NCBI GenBank assembly: GCA_008704415.1
Contig: VXIS01000057.1
Coordinates: 62,001 to 126,000, forward strand
Source of the DNA: Sphaerosporella brunnea
Taxonomy: Eukaryota > Ascomycota > Pezizomycetes > Pezizales > Pyronemataceae
Length of the DNA stretch: 64,000 bases
Reading direction: 5' to 3'
Shown here: positions 1 through 11,453 of the stretch, in pieces
Layout of the letters: every line of letters begins with the position of its first letter
How positions within the stretch are numbered: position 1 is the first letter of the stretch
The notes under the pieces: model-generated
What the model saw: the letters and a program-made list of their open reading frames with translations, nothing else
Told to the model about the DNA's origin: nothing
The model's database searches: none
Translations under genes and position numbers: made by a program

Positions 1-1632
1 GCGCGATGGCGGACAGGTAATGGTGCGGGGGTGAGGGTAGCTCACTCGGCGGGGAGGGCGTATTCTTCCACGTGGTCGCTGCTGCATGATTAGAGATAGA
101 TGATTGTAATGAGTTATAGCCGTCGGGTAGTTATGATGGAGGGTTGTGTGGTTGCAAGTTGTGGTGGGGCAGAGCGGCCGGCAGAGCTGGAGGGGGTGCG
201 GTGGTTTGTTGGTACTAGCATGGCTTTCGTTGCGCGTCGATGACCCTTGCCAACGTCACGTGACAAAGCGAAGTGACTTTCTATGACATGCGACGGATTG
301 AGAGCTCATCGCTTTGGCCGCTTGTTCACAGACACTTGAGGCGAACTACTAGCAACTATTATTACAATTCGAGATCTGCGTTCGATTTGATCTCACCTTG
401 CGCCACATCACCTAAATAAAGGCTGGTGTAGCCGTAGGGCTCGACAAATTCGAAATAAGAACATCCTGCTGTTATACGACTACTTAGGGCCCGTCTGATA
501 ACCCACTGTGCTTGCAAACCCTGGGGTCTTTGCAAGTACGGCGGTCACAAGTACAGACCCCCGTTTGGTCGTCCTCCGTAGTTCAAGTGCTCTACAGTAC
601 AGTACAGAAACTGAGTCACTACAGACCCTCAAAACTGGGATTTCAAGTAATGGCCTCCGGATAGATTATTTGAGAGCACAGACCCGTTTTTCGATCCCAA
701 GTCCACCAGTTATCGCCAGCATCACCGCCGGCTCACCCTGCAAGCCAAAATCTTATCACCTCGGACCGGGGCGACACCGGAGAGAACCTGAGCAGCAGCA
801 GCTGGGGTAAGGCGGGGGTAAGGGAGGCAGCGGTGGTGGCGGAGGTAGAATAGACAGGCCGGTTGACAGGCCAACGGGGAAACGCCGAATTCGATTGAGG
901 TCCAAAAACCGCAAATAAGAGATCAAAATAATGCTCAGAGCGTAGAAAATCTCTCTATGTGGTCTAAATTGAATATAGTAAAAAAAAAAGGATGGCCAGT
1001 CCATTTTGAATCTTTGCCGTCGCCTTGCCATCACTCGGACTCTCTAAGGTTCGAAAGTCAATTTTGACAGTACAGAACAGTTACACTGTGCCACCAAACA
1101 CTGCCAATCCTGAAGAGAAAGTACGAGTACAGTAAAATCCTGTTCCTGTACCCCCGGCCGTGATCAGCTACAGCTCAACTACAGGTACAGGTACGGACCG
1201 GCAACTAAACGGACCGAGAGAGTTCGGGTGCCAGGCGAATGCCAAGGCAAAATCGCTGGCGAGGGCAAAGATTCAAAAAGGCCTGGCCATCTTTTTTTTC
1301 GATTTTTGACTGCATAGAGAGATTGTCTGCATTCTGAGAATCGTCTTGATATCTGGCTTGAGGTTTTTGGACCACCCGGACTCTCTACATACGACCTTCA
1401 GTCTGGGTCTAGTATCAACAGTACTCCGAGGGGCGTTAAGTCGGGCGCACTTCCTGAAATGGGAAGACGTGGCGCTGTGGCTTTAAAGCAGAATCCATAA
1501 ACGTCGACGCGCATCTTTCTTTTTCCAACCCGAAAATACCAAGATCGAGTGAGATTCAGTGACAAATTTTGTATGAGGGAAAAAAGTCCGACACGCATCG
1601 TCTATTCTTCTACATATTCTATTCTACATGAC
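1..1632. other. Non-coding, repeat-rich left flank
   Basis: No convincing gene is visible. The stretch contains short recurring words such as 'tacagtacag' and 'ggtacagg' (540-660, 1060-1200) and the imperfect inverted repeat listed separately. It resembles decayed transposon sequence next to the transposase gene that ends at 1633, but I could not find matching terminal repeats around that gene. Confidence 0.4.
897..1378. repeat. Imperfect inverted repeat, decayed MITE-like
   Basis: The arm at 897-1018 and the reverse complement of 1263-1378 share long blocks: 'ggtccaaaaacc', 'aatctctctatg', 'gatggccag' and 'tttgaatctttgcc', with substitutions and small indels between them. Arms of about 115 bp around a spacer of about 245 bp fit an old non-autonomous element or hairpin. 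No clear target duplication was seen. Confidence 0.5.
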
Positions 1633-2709
1633 CTAGTATGGCTTGGCCTCCCCTCCCGCGTCTATTACAGCTTGGAGACGAGCAGGCATGCTCTTTATCA
1701 AGTCATCCAGCCGCTCTTCTGCGATGCTCTCCCAAGTAGCCTGTAAAGACGCCTCCAAAGCATCCGTCGCGATCCTCCTCCAAGTCTCCCCCAACTCCGT
1801 TTCCAGATCCAACCACAAAGCCTCAATGAGATTGAGGTCCGGGCTCTGTGCAGGCCACTCAACAGTATCCATCTCATTTAACTCTTGGTACTCCTTGGCG
1901 CATCCTTTATGGCCGGGGGTGCCGTCCTCAACGACCTTAACCCAGCCATACTCCTCGCAGCACTCTTGCCAAAACGGGACCAGATGGGGTTCCATCACGG
2001 TTTCAACGTAGGTTTTCAAGTCCAGTTTGGCTTTCCCGGGAATAAAAACAAGCGGGGTTTTCTTGTTGCCACAGAACCCGCCCCAGGCCATCCTCGATTG
2101 CCGACCTTGTTCAAAAGTCTCATCTACGCAGTCCGGATGAAACTCCTCGTCGGCCCTTCGTATCACCCACGGTCGGTGGCCAAACCCGGCCGTGGGAAAC
2201 GACGATACGTTGGTCCACAGGACCCTCTTCCACTCTTCGTACCTCCAGTGGAGGTGCGCTTGACACCAGGCGACTCGAATAGGTTTATTGGCCGAAATGA
2301 TGTTCAACTTTCGCCGCGGGACCCGTTTGTGGTAGCCCATCGAGGCTAAAACGTTGCGAACCGTTTTTGGAGTGCATGAATAGCCCATTTCAACGCATAT
2401 CGCTTCCCACGTAAGACGCCGGGTTCGGGCATCGCGAGTGACGAAGTCGATTAACCGTTTCTTTTCGGCTTCGTTGAAAATCGGTGGGCGGCCAGGCCTC
2501 TTGCGGTTCGAGGGACTTCCATCTCGCTGCTTCGCTCGCTGGTAGATTTTCTGGCATGTTCGTCTATCTATATTCAGCTTCTTCCCAATCTCGGTCCACC
2601 CCATTTTCGCATGATCACGTAGCGTAATAACTTGAATGCGCTCGTCGCGCGTCGTTTCTCGGTGACGAACTCCTCGGGGAGCACGTTCGCGAGTTCCCTT
2701 GAGCTGCAT
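1633..2709 (-). CDS. Tc1/mariner-type transposase, probably inactive
   Basis: A single open frame of 358 residues from the ATG at 2709; the frame stays open upstream to 2775 but without another ATG. It has an N-terminal helix-turn-helix region (WTEIGKKLNID, then RKRPGRPPIF) and a DDE/D catalytic domain. The second acid lies in VEDGTPGH (about residue 262) and the third in SPDLNLIEALW (about 296). At the first acid, where the family has WTD, this copy reads WTN (residue 167, codon AAC at 2209-2211). A GAC to AAC change is a single G:C to A:T transition, as RIP or deamination would give. Losing a catalytic carboxylate should abolish strand transfer, so I infer a dead copy although the frame is intact. 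Terminal repeats were not identified. Confidence 0.85.
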   Translation of the reverse strand: MQLKGTRERAPRGVRHRETTRDERIQVITLRDHAKMGWTEIGKKLNIDRRTCQKIYQRAKQRDGSPSNRKRPGRPPIFNEAEKKRLIDFVTRDARTRRLTWEAICVEMGYSCTPKTVRNVLASMGYHKRVPRRKLNIISANKPIRVAWCQAHLHWRYEEWKRVLWTNVSSFPTAGFGHRPWVIRRADEEFHPDCVDETFEQGRQSRMAWGGFCGNKKTPLVFIPGKAKLDLKTYVETVMEPHLVPFWQECCEEYGWVKVVEDGTPGHKGCAKEYQELNEMDTVEWPAQSPDLNLIEALWLDLETELGETWRRIATDALEASLQATWESIAEERLDDLIKSMPARLQAVIDAGGEAKPY

Positions 2710-2774
2710 GATGACGGGATTCCGTGGCTTCAACTTGCTGGGGTTGCGTTGGTTGCGCGGGTACGTATATGGCA

Positions 2775-2850
2775 AGGTGGAGAGTAAGGTGAAGGAGAGT
2801 AAGGTGGAGAGTAAGGTGAAGGAGAGTAAGGTTTGGAGAGTAAGGTGAGA
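2775..2850 (+). repeat. Short direct repeats of ggagagtaaggtgaa type
   Basis: Five or so head-to-tail copies of a roughly 13-17 bp unit (core 'gagagtaaggt') lie just upstream of the transposase start. They may be a subterminal array of that element. From 2851 to 3116 nothing else is seen. Confidence 0.6.
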
Positions 2851-3116
2851 GATTTAAAAATTATTTGCTGCCAAGCTGTTGTGTAACTGCACCCCATTTA
2901 CCCCCTAGCACTCCTTCAGCCTCCCAGTTATCGGAATCAACCCACTAGCAATGAGGACGTCATTATGTCAAATCATAAAGTGGAGAATAGATAGATAAAA
3001 AAAAAAACCAAGATTAAGTCCAAGCAAAACAGAAAACTATCCGATAACCAGCCAAATATCTGACTCCATACACCCGGATCCCCGGAAACGGTTCGGCCTC
3101 TCTCAAACGTCATAAT

Positions 3117-4409
3117 TTATTGCTATGACATTGTCAGCATTCTATCACGTTCATGCCCTTGCAATGGTGCACATACGCTGGTGTCCAAGACGTAGCGGCC
3201 GGCAATTTGACCCTTCTCCATCAACTCATAGACTTTAGGTAGCTCCGAAAGCTTGCCAACTTTGTATGGGGCGGAGATCAATCCTCGAGCGAAGAAGTCA
3301 ATAGCCTCCTGGGTGTCTAATCTGTTGCCAACGTAACTGCCGCGGATAGTTAACATCCTCACCACGGTGGAGAACACTCCCGCGGTGATCTTAGCACCAG
3401 CCGGAAGGCCGACGCAGACGACGGTACCACGGCTTCGGCAGTACTATAGACGAATCAGATTTTTTTGAAATCGCAGGATTGCTGTCAATTGGAACTTACC
3501 TCGGTGGCCTGTTGGAATGGCTTCTCGGACACAGCCAGTAAGATCACTGCGTGAGCACCGAGTCCGCCAGTGTGCTTCTTAACGCTCTCAATCACATCCT
3601 CTTTCATGAAGTCAACGAAGACCTCAGCGCCGAGCTTCTGGGTACAGATTTGAGCCTTCTCGTCTCCGGTATCGACTGCAATAGTTCGGAATCCCATAGC
3701 CTTAGCATACTGCAGGGCCAGGGTTCCGAGGCCTCCTCCTGCGCCGGTGATGACGACAGTGTTGCCGGCCTTAGCCTGGGATTCCTTCAATGCCTTGTAG
3801 ACGGTGATACCACCACAAAGGATGGGCGCCATGGCGTCAAGCGGCAGGTGCTTGGGAATGCGAGCAGCATGGCCAGCGTTGACCACAGCATACTGTTGGA
3901 AGGTACCATCGCGGGTATAACCAGAGAGCACAGCGCTTTCGCAGATAGGCTCGTCCGAGGCCATGCCTGCCAGTCAACCCGTTAGCCTCGGCCAAATTGC
4001 TTTGAAATGGAGGTTATTATTGTACTCACAGAAGTCGCACTGCCCACACGAACTGTTCAACCACTTGATACCGGCATGGTCCCCAATCTTGATATCCTTG
4101 ACAAGTTCTCCGACTGCAACAACAACACCGGCGCCTTCATGGCCTCCAACAAGTGGCAGCTTCATCGCAAGGGGCCAATCTCCCTTCCAGGCGTGGAGAT
4201 CAGTGTGACAGACTTTGCACAGACGTCAGCCCGAGGAAAGGAAAATTGTCCCGGCCACGGAAAGAGGGCATACCTCCAGTGTACTTGACGTTGATCAGAA
4301 TTTCGTCGGGACCGGGTGTAGGCACTGGGATCTGCTTGTATTCGATGGGGCCTCCGTTCTTCTCGAAGACCTGGGCCCATTGCATCGTGGGGATTGCGTA
4401 TTCAGGCAT
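3117..4409 (-). CDS. Zinc-dependent alcohol dehydrogenase (ADH1 type)
   Basis: Five exons: 4409-4274, 4212-4030, 3966-3500, 3443-3177 and 3122-3117, giving 352 residues, the usual size for fungal cytosolic ADH. The enzyme interconverts ethanol and acetaldehyde with NAD(H). Visible features: catalytic zinc ligands Cys47 ([10 protein letters not shown]) and His70-Glu71 (GGHEGAG); structural zinc cysteines 101, 104, 107 and 115 (CGQCDFC, then C after ASDEPI); Rossmann motif [18 protein letters not shown]. The last exon is only 6 bp, coding Gln and stop. Its intron (3123-3176, GTATGT donor, CTGAC branch) restores the family's C-terminus GRYVLDTSQ, whereas read-through adds an atypical 17-residue tail. 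A TATA-like box lies about 130 bp upstream. The exact yeast paralogue equivalence is not decidable here. Confidence 0.93.
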
Positions 4410-4538
4410 TGTGTGGACTCTTGGGATGTAAGTTAATGTTGCAAGACAGCGAAAATTGTGTAGATGGGATGGAAGCTGAGCAGCTGAGAAGACTCTGAAG
4501 TGCGATTGAAAGGGAAAACAGCGGCGAAGTGGTGGCAT

Positions 4539-4547
4539 CTTATATAG
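4539..4547 (-). promoter_or_regulatory. TATA-like box of the alcohol dehydrogenase gene
   Basis: On the minus strand the sequence reads ctatataag, about 130 bp before the ATG at 4409. Strongly expressed fungal ADH genes commonly have such a box; the role here is inferred from position only. Confidence 0.45.
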
Positions 4548-7500
4548 TGGATCAATTGATCATGTCGTGGGGGTTGTATTTCCATGGTGGGATGTCTGGT
4601 TGCACGATGGCTGACTGAGAACATCACACTTGTCCAAGCGTTTAGGACGTCGCATATCCGACCGTACCTCCGGAAACGTTTCCGAGTGACGTTGTTGCTT
4701 AGGTCTCTGGCTTTTGGTCATGACGGCGTTGACCGCTGAGCGTGGCGTGGCGTGGGAAGATCACGCCATGCGAGTCGTATGTACCGCACCGATCCCCGTC
4801 GTTCTCCAGTCTCGATGTGCAGGAGCAACTGGCAACAGACCCACCACCTTTGGCAATAGGGCTGTTGGAGATATATTAAGACTGGCTTTAGCTGTCTGAA
4901 CAATCGCCCAACGTGCCCATTCCGATTCGACCACGGGGATTGTCAGGAACTTGGCAGACAGCGTCAACAAAATCATTGCAGGCCAAGATTCGGTTCACTT
5001 TGCAAAAGTTGACAGGGTGCGCAGCTCTGTTCCGGGGGATGGACGCCCTGGAACGGACAGATGGGATCTGCGCTTTCGACAGCACTTTTGCGGGGGCGGA
5101 TGCTAACGGCCCGTTCAAAATTGTGGGGTAGATACTACGTAGGTACATACCTAGTGTAGGTATTGATAGCAGGCGAACTGAGCTCCCGGGGCCCTGGCCT
5201 TCTATTTGGGGCTTTAGCTTTAGCCCGGGGAAGGCGTGTATGATTCTCCGTGGGGGAGGTTTCGCCTTTTCCTTCGGTCCGAAGCACGGAGCGAGCGAGA
5301 CTATATATTGGATCACCAGGATTGGCTGCAGCAAAGGCGCACAGTCCAGTTCGGAACCAAATGCTATCAGCTATGCCTAACATGTGCTCTGGTTTCTGTT
5401 CATCATCTGTTGTGCGGAATTGGATGTTGAACTGTGCTGGCAGAGGCTGTATAGCTGTGGTTTAACAGTTTACGCTCATTGGCCTTGATTGACTTCGGCT
5501 GAGTCCACAGAAACCGGTTGTCTCGATCAGACCAGGGGCTGTAGTCTATCTATGGAGGTTACACAGAATCAGGTGGCACAGTGCGTCAACCGCTTCCATC
5601 CTCCATGAATGCAGATCTTCCTGTGATGCACGGTGAGATTCGGTGAAATGGATGGAATACCAACGTATGCTCTCCTACTACACTTCTATGTATGTTTCTC
5701 CACGACCCCGAGTTGCTGCAGTAAGGGAGGCCACGAGGTGATGGCAAATGGAGTGCATACAAAGAAAGAGTAGTTTCCCGGAGTATAATGAACCCGAACC
5801 AGGGGTGTGGAAAAGCACTCTAAATCTACCCCGCAAACGTCGATCAGCCAAGAGTCCCCACGGTCAATCTTTTATTACTGGTGATATTTCAGTGGGCGAT
5901 GAAAGGGTTTGAAAGCATTTGAATGCTTTGCCATGTTGCTTGGGCGGCAATTGAGTAGCGATTCCAACACAACAGATTAGCCGCGCGGCGGCATGGCCGA
6001 CAACTATGGTTTGTTTCACCCTAAAGCCTCCCCACTTGCTTTCATGCTTGAAGTGTCAATTGGTCTTGCATGACAGTCCTCGGGCGAGTGGCATAGCGGC
6101 CTACGTAGAATCACATTTCAACATCCCGCTTTTTGACGCCCCTCCGGATCTAGACCCTCGATCACTCAGAAGGTTAGGTGTGTGGCGGACTACTAATGCC
6201 GAGCCGCATTTCCTCACCAAAAAAGCGCTCCATAGGCAAGCATGCTTTTCTTATCCACAAGCATCTTTTTTTTACAGCCACTGGGCACGCTCATAGCTGA
6301 CCTCTTTCTCCAGCTTCAACAGCAGTCTCGCTGAGTTTTCTTCGGTGGTGGTGTAGAGAACAGTCACCGTCGTTTGCATCTGGAAACTTAGGTCTAGCTG
6401 GCCAAGACTTTGGGTCACAGCTGGAGCCAAATTCTCTAACCACGCCTTGTATAATTCCATATTCTTGTATGTGAGTGTCTGGCTCAGGGAGACATTTGCG
6501 TGGTGTGCAATTCGACATTCTTGTGTGTGACCCACGTATTTTGGTGTGTCGACAAAATTTTGAACTCGGTGCAACACGCAATGTTGCGAGAGTTGCGTGC
6601 GCGGCTCCCAAAGTCGGATGCAGACGTCAGGCGATGTGCATCTGTCAGATGTCGCAGGCTGCATCGTTAAGAAGTGTTGCCGTGGCCTTGGTTAGGCCAA
6701 GAAATAATCTGGTGCATCTGGTGCATCCGGAATGCATGCGCACTTTTTTGCATCCTGTCACGATAAGTTTTGTTTCCCCTCTCTTGCTCTTACTCTTCTC
6801 CTTGGCCCATTCTCTCACGAATCTCCTTGGCGCGCTCACTCACATGGTGTGGTTTCATTGGTCATTTTCCTGGGCCGCAGGTCCTCAGCAGTCGGCTCAG
6901 CCGAAGGGTAGCACAGTCTTATGTCATGGCCGCAAGCGGCTGAATACAATATGATTAAAACAAAAAAAAAACAAAGACTTCGGCTTTAACCGCGAACGGC
7001 GATCTTTGGGATCACGCCAGTTCGGCCATGCAAGAAGAAATCGGGAGAGAAAACGAACAGGGCTCTCGGCGATTGCAAACAGGTGGCAACGTTTGCTCGT
7101 TTGGTTGGTTAAACAACTCAACGGCTCCCGAACGCGAGGCTCTAGGCTAACTAATGGGATCAGTCCACAGTGCGGCCGCGAATCAATGCATGTATGTGAA
7201 ATGCGTGCTGTCGTTCGTTTATTAGGTCGCGACCATGGAACCGGGCGTCTAAATAGAAGCTCACACCATTAACTGGACGAATCAGCCCATAATTCCCGTT
7301 GCCCTCACCGATTGCAAGTCGTAGAATATCGTCCACACATAACAACCAAATCGTGAAGGACGCACCGAGCTTCTTCGAGAGGTGCAATCCCTGCAGACTC
7401 GCCACATGGTTGTCGTTTGAGATCAACCATCGTGAAACGCGCTTTGTTTTGATCGCGCGCATCGGCTTCGGCTTCTTCGGCGAAAAGCCAACCTAGAGTA

Positions 7501-8189
7501 TGTGCATATCCATCCCGCCACGGTGCGGTAACTACGGCCAACTAACACCCAACGGGCGGCGACGGTTTCAGAACCAGTATCGTCAGACTGCTCTGATACT
7601 GTTTGTCGGTCTTGCCAAGAAGCCAAGAAGTTTGGCAACCATGCGTTTTGCTCGCTTAAACAGGCCGTTATGCCCATATCGCCAATCTTTGCGCACGGTT
7701 GGAGCACCAGAAATGGATGCAACTTCTTCATTTGACTGCAATGATGCTGTTGTTGCCTATACAACTGCATGTGAGTAGGGAGAGCTAGGTAGAGTATCGG
7801 ATTCTGAAGCTTGCCATTGTTTGAGGGGATGAAGAAGATCCTGATGCAACTCAACCCGGATCTCCTGCTTCCTTCTAGATACCGTCCTTGGCTCCCAGCG
7901 GCCTACTTGTAGATGTCGTTCCCTCCGTCAAATACCGGGCGTGTGCTGTTTCTTTTCGTTCCTTTTCGTTTCCGGACCTTACGTTCTCTTCGTAATAATT
8001 TTTACCATCCTGGGCGGGTCCTATTTGAACCTTACGGAGGACGAGTTCGTTTATTTTTCAGTTCTCAACGCCGGCCGGAGTTATTAATTCTTTCATTCTG
8101 GTGAATTCCCCCAAATTGTGAATAGTATGGCATTAACTGTTGCGTAGATCCAACTTTTTCCCCTCCCGGAGAGGTAGACCCATTTCAAG
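4548..8189. other. Gene-poor stretch
   Basis: Open frames on both strands are short, overlap each other and show no family motif. I saw no RNA gene. The stretch has mixed composition, with short homopolymers near 6960 and T-rich segments near 7960-8100 that may belong to the promoter of the gene starting at 8190. A small or lineage-specific gene cannot be excluded. Confidence 0.4.
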
Positions 8190-10730
8190 ATGCGCACCGC
8201 CAGAGGTAGTAATCCTACGGGATCGCGCCGATTAGTTATATTTGCGCTCCAGCTACTAGGAGGATTTGTTCATGTTGCCAGTGCCCATAATTACGATCCG
8301 AGTTATAGTGATACGACTGCAATGGGTGAACATGGTGCACCAGCTGGAGGATATGGGGCGGGCACGACGGAGCAGGTGCAAGTGATAGTCTCGACGGTGC
8401 ATGTTGTGCAAACAGTCCCAGTCACGATGACGGAGCGTGTAACGAGGCACGTAACAGAGACCGTCCAACAGCATGTTACCATGCATGTAACTGTGGGGTA
8501 TCCTCGAATTGGCGATCCCAGGGTTAAAAACGTTCTAATGCCATGCAGATGACCGAGACATTACCGCCGGTTTATGTTACGAGGACGGAAAAGGTCACTA
8601 TGACTGAAGTTTCTCAAGAATTGGTTCCCACCACTGTGGTATCGAAGGAGACGTCCGTTGTAGTGGTGAGTTCACCCATAAACCATTGGCCTTAGCACTC
8701 GACTGACAGAATGACAGCACACGATGGTTCTTACAAGCGTTGTCCCCACTACGATAGTACACACGCTTCCTCCCGTCGTGCAGACAATTATGGAGCATGT
8801 CACCGCCACGGAGACACTGATCCACACGAAGATACAGGAAGTGGTTTCCACAGAAGTGCAACTGTCACACATCATTCAAACCATGATCCAAACCCAGACA
8901 GAAGTTCAAACGGCCACCGCCACCAAAGTGGTGCATATGGTTGCGACGGAAACCGTTCAGATGGTTGAAACTGCCACAGAAACTGTCCATATGGCCGCAA
9001 CGGAGACGGCCACCGAAACCCTCCACATGGTCGAGACGTCCGTGGTGAACAGCATTGCCACGGAGACAATTCACATGGTAGAAACCGCCACCGAGACCAT
9101 CAACAACATTGTAAGCAGTACTGCAACGCAAACGGTGCACATGGTTCAAACGGAGACTGTCCACAATGTCATCAGTAGTATCGCCACGGAAACAGTCCAC
9201 ATGGTCCAGACACAGCTCCTCACTGCAACGGCGACGGAAGTACTCAACAGCATTGCAACCGAAACAGTCCATATGATCGAGACACAATTGCTCACCGCAA
9301 CAACCACGAAAGTGATCAATAGCATCGCCACGGGAACGGTTGAAATGATCCAAACGGAGACAAGTACACAGACTGTCCACATGGTCCTGACCGAGACAAT
9401 CAACAACGTTATCAGCAGCATTGCCACAGAGACCGTCAACAATATACAAACCCAGACTGCCACCGAAACACTCCACATGGTTGAGACCTCCGTGGTGAAC
9501 AGCATCGCAACGGAGACTGTCAACAATGTGGCCACTCAGACCGCTACAGAGACCGTCAACAATATACAAACCCAGACTGCCACCGAAACACTCCACATGG
9601 TTGAGACCTCCGTGGTGAACAGCATCGCAACGGAGACTGTCAACAATGTGGCCACTCAGACCGCTACAGAAACGGTGCATATGATCGAGACATCACTCGT
9701 GAATAGTATCCTGACCGAGACTGCCACTGCAACTGCCACCGCCACCGCTATCGCTACCGAGACAGTAAGCATGATATCCACCGTTGTTTCCACCGAACTC
9801 CTCGCTGGAGCGCCAATGGAGACAATGACCTACGCCACCCTCCCTCCCGTACACATCACGACCACCGTGACCGTGTGCGCACTGTGTACCACCACCACCG
9901 CCATGGCCACGGTACCTGTGTCGACCGTTGCCGCAGCAGCCATGACACACACCGTAACCGTTGGTGGCCCATCAGGGCTAATATACACCCCATGCGAAGT
10001 ATCGGCGGCGGTCAACGACGTGGTCCGCTTCGTCTTCCAGAGCCAAAACCACACGGCAACTCAGAGCACCTTCGATCAACCCTGCATCAAAAAGGACGGG
10101 GGCGCAGACTCAGGCTTCCAACCGAATCCCAACAACAGTGTCAGCCCAGCGCCTTCGTGGGATTACACCGTCGCCTCGACGGATCCCACATGGTGGTACT
10201 GCGCGCAGACCACGCACTGCGGGAAGGGCATGGTTTTCGCCATTAATCCAAGCGTGGAGAAAACCTACTCTGCGTTTAAGGATGCGGCGGTGGCACAGAA
10301 TGGGACGGATATACCGATTCCGCCAGCGCCTGCCACACTGCAGCAGCCGCCGGCGCTGGCTTACACTACTTACATGCCGACCACCACGTTCGCTACGATG
10401 ACTAGGGTTTCTAATCTCACCATGTCCGAAACATCCACGACCACCGCCGCTGCTGACATATTCTCCGATACCACCCTGATGCTCTCCGTTACCTCTTTGC
10501 TAAAGGATACGGCCCCGCTGCTGACCGACACCGCAACCATGGCCATAACAACAACCTCCTCATCACCAGCCGAAACAACCACCGACCCAGTACCCACCCC
10601 AACAACCACCATATTACCCCTTCCGGTGCCAACCGCAGACTCAGAGCCTGTGCTGAATCTGGGGGACCTTAACGACTCCGCCGTTACCAGTGTGCTTGTC
10701 ATTCACATCCCCTCGCCCACCACTGGGTAA
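8190..10730 (+). CDS. Secreted repeat-rich protein with C-terminal cupredoxin domain
   Basis: Three exons: 8190-8486, 8549-8665 and 8718-10730; introns of 62 and 52 bp, both phase 0; 808 residues. The N-terminus has a basic stretch followed by a hydrophobic segment (VIFALQLLGGFVHVASA), read as a signal peptide. The middle (about residues 140-520) is built of imperfect 9-12 residue repeats of TETVHMVET type, rich in Thr, Val, Ala and Glu and nearly free of Cys. Next is a cupredoxin-like domain starting TVGGPSGLIYTP. It shows type-1 copper ligands in plastocyanin order: His in QNHT, then Cys, His and Met in YCAQTTHCGKGMVF. The tail is Ser/Thr/Pro-rich, with no clear GPI signal. Fungal extracellular serine-rich cupredoxin proteins share the C-terminal module; the long repeat region is unlike them and suggests an adhesive or structural surface role. 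Function is inferred. Confidence 0.85.
9426..9670 (+). repeat. Perfect 120-bp tandem duplication inside coding repeats
   Basis: Bases 9426-9550 are identical to 9546-9670 at a 120-bp offset, while surrounding repeat units differ at many positions. The unit encodes 40 residues in frame. Perfect identity marks a recent duplication and a likely length-polymorphic site. Confidence 0.95.
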
Positions 10731-11066
10731 AATCCACTCTTTGGAGAAAAAAAAAAGAAAAGAATACTACATTTCATTTCATTTCTTATGTTTTTGCCTT
10801 TTTTCTCTGCCTCTCTTTCTCTCGGGGAGAATTTGTATGAATTCAGCATGTAATATTATTATTAGGGGACGGTAGTTAAGGAAGTTCTCATCATTGAAGC
10901 GTGGATTCAGAATATTCGGAACGAACACGTGGTGGGAGATATAGTTTTGGGAATAGAATAACAAAGATATATATATACGAAGATAGCAATTCCCATGGTT
11001 AGTTCCTTATGCTACCAAATCACGGTCTCGAACGATTGATCGAGGTTTTGCAACGCTGTGCGTGCG

Positions 11067-11281
11067 TACTATCGCGTGGCCCCCAGCTGCGTTTTCTCCC
11101 CAGCTGCGCGCTGAGATGTACGCTGGCTGGCTCAGAAATACGCGGGTAGCTTTGGCGGGGACCTCGCGTAGCAACCACCACCCAGAAACGTTGCCCGTTG
11201 CCATGCGTATTTCTGAGCCAGCCAGCGTACATCTCAGCGCGCAGCTGGGGAGAAAACGCAGCTGGGGGCCACGCGATAGTA
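11067..11281. mobile_element. MITE-like element with 77-bp perfect inverted arms
   Basis: 11067-11143 is the exact reverse complement of 11205-11281, with a 61-bp loop between. The arms include TA at both outer ends, so the element can be read as 11069-11279 with TA target duplications, as for Tc1/mariner-derived MITEs. Weaker inverted similarity continues outside the arms (gaggttt...gctgtg). There is no coding capacity of its own. Perfect arm identity implies recent insertion or selection for the fold. Confidence 0.8.
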
Positions 11282-11375
11282 GGTTGCCACAGCAACGGCA
11301 ACGCTAAACCTCTTTGGGAGGCGAAGTGGTCGTGCACTCAGGATGTAAACAAATGCGCTGATTGGCCACTATAAA

Positions 11376-11453
11376 CGTCATGCCCGACGTCATGCCCGCC
11401 CAGCCCGACGTCATGCCCGCCGCACAGCTGAAGGCCGCACAGCTAAAGGCCGC
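11376..11453 (+). repeat. Short tandem repeats
   Basis: Three copies of cgtcatgcccg with short spacers are followed by two copies of gccgcacagct(g/a)aag. They lie just right of the hairpin element in a non-coding stretch. Confidence 0.7.

Noticed and set aside
508..810. Plus-strand open frame of 100 codons near the left edge
   Set aside because: No ATG at its start, low-complexity end, and it overlaps repeated non-coding words.
6272..6664. 130-residue minus-strand open frame in the gene-poor stretch
   Set aside because: No family motif and no supporting splice signals; its ends overlap other random frames.
7160..7462. 100-residue minus-strand open frame with GEGNGNYGLIRPVNG
   Set aside because: It looks mildly protein-like, but I cannot relate it to a family, and frames on both strands are equally long here.
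11020..11337. Overlapping 80-105 residue frames on both strands at 11.0-11.3 kb
   Set aside because: The near-identical peptides on the two strands are a direct consequence of the palindromic arms, not genes.
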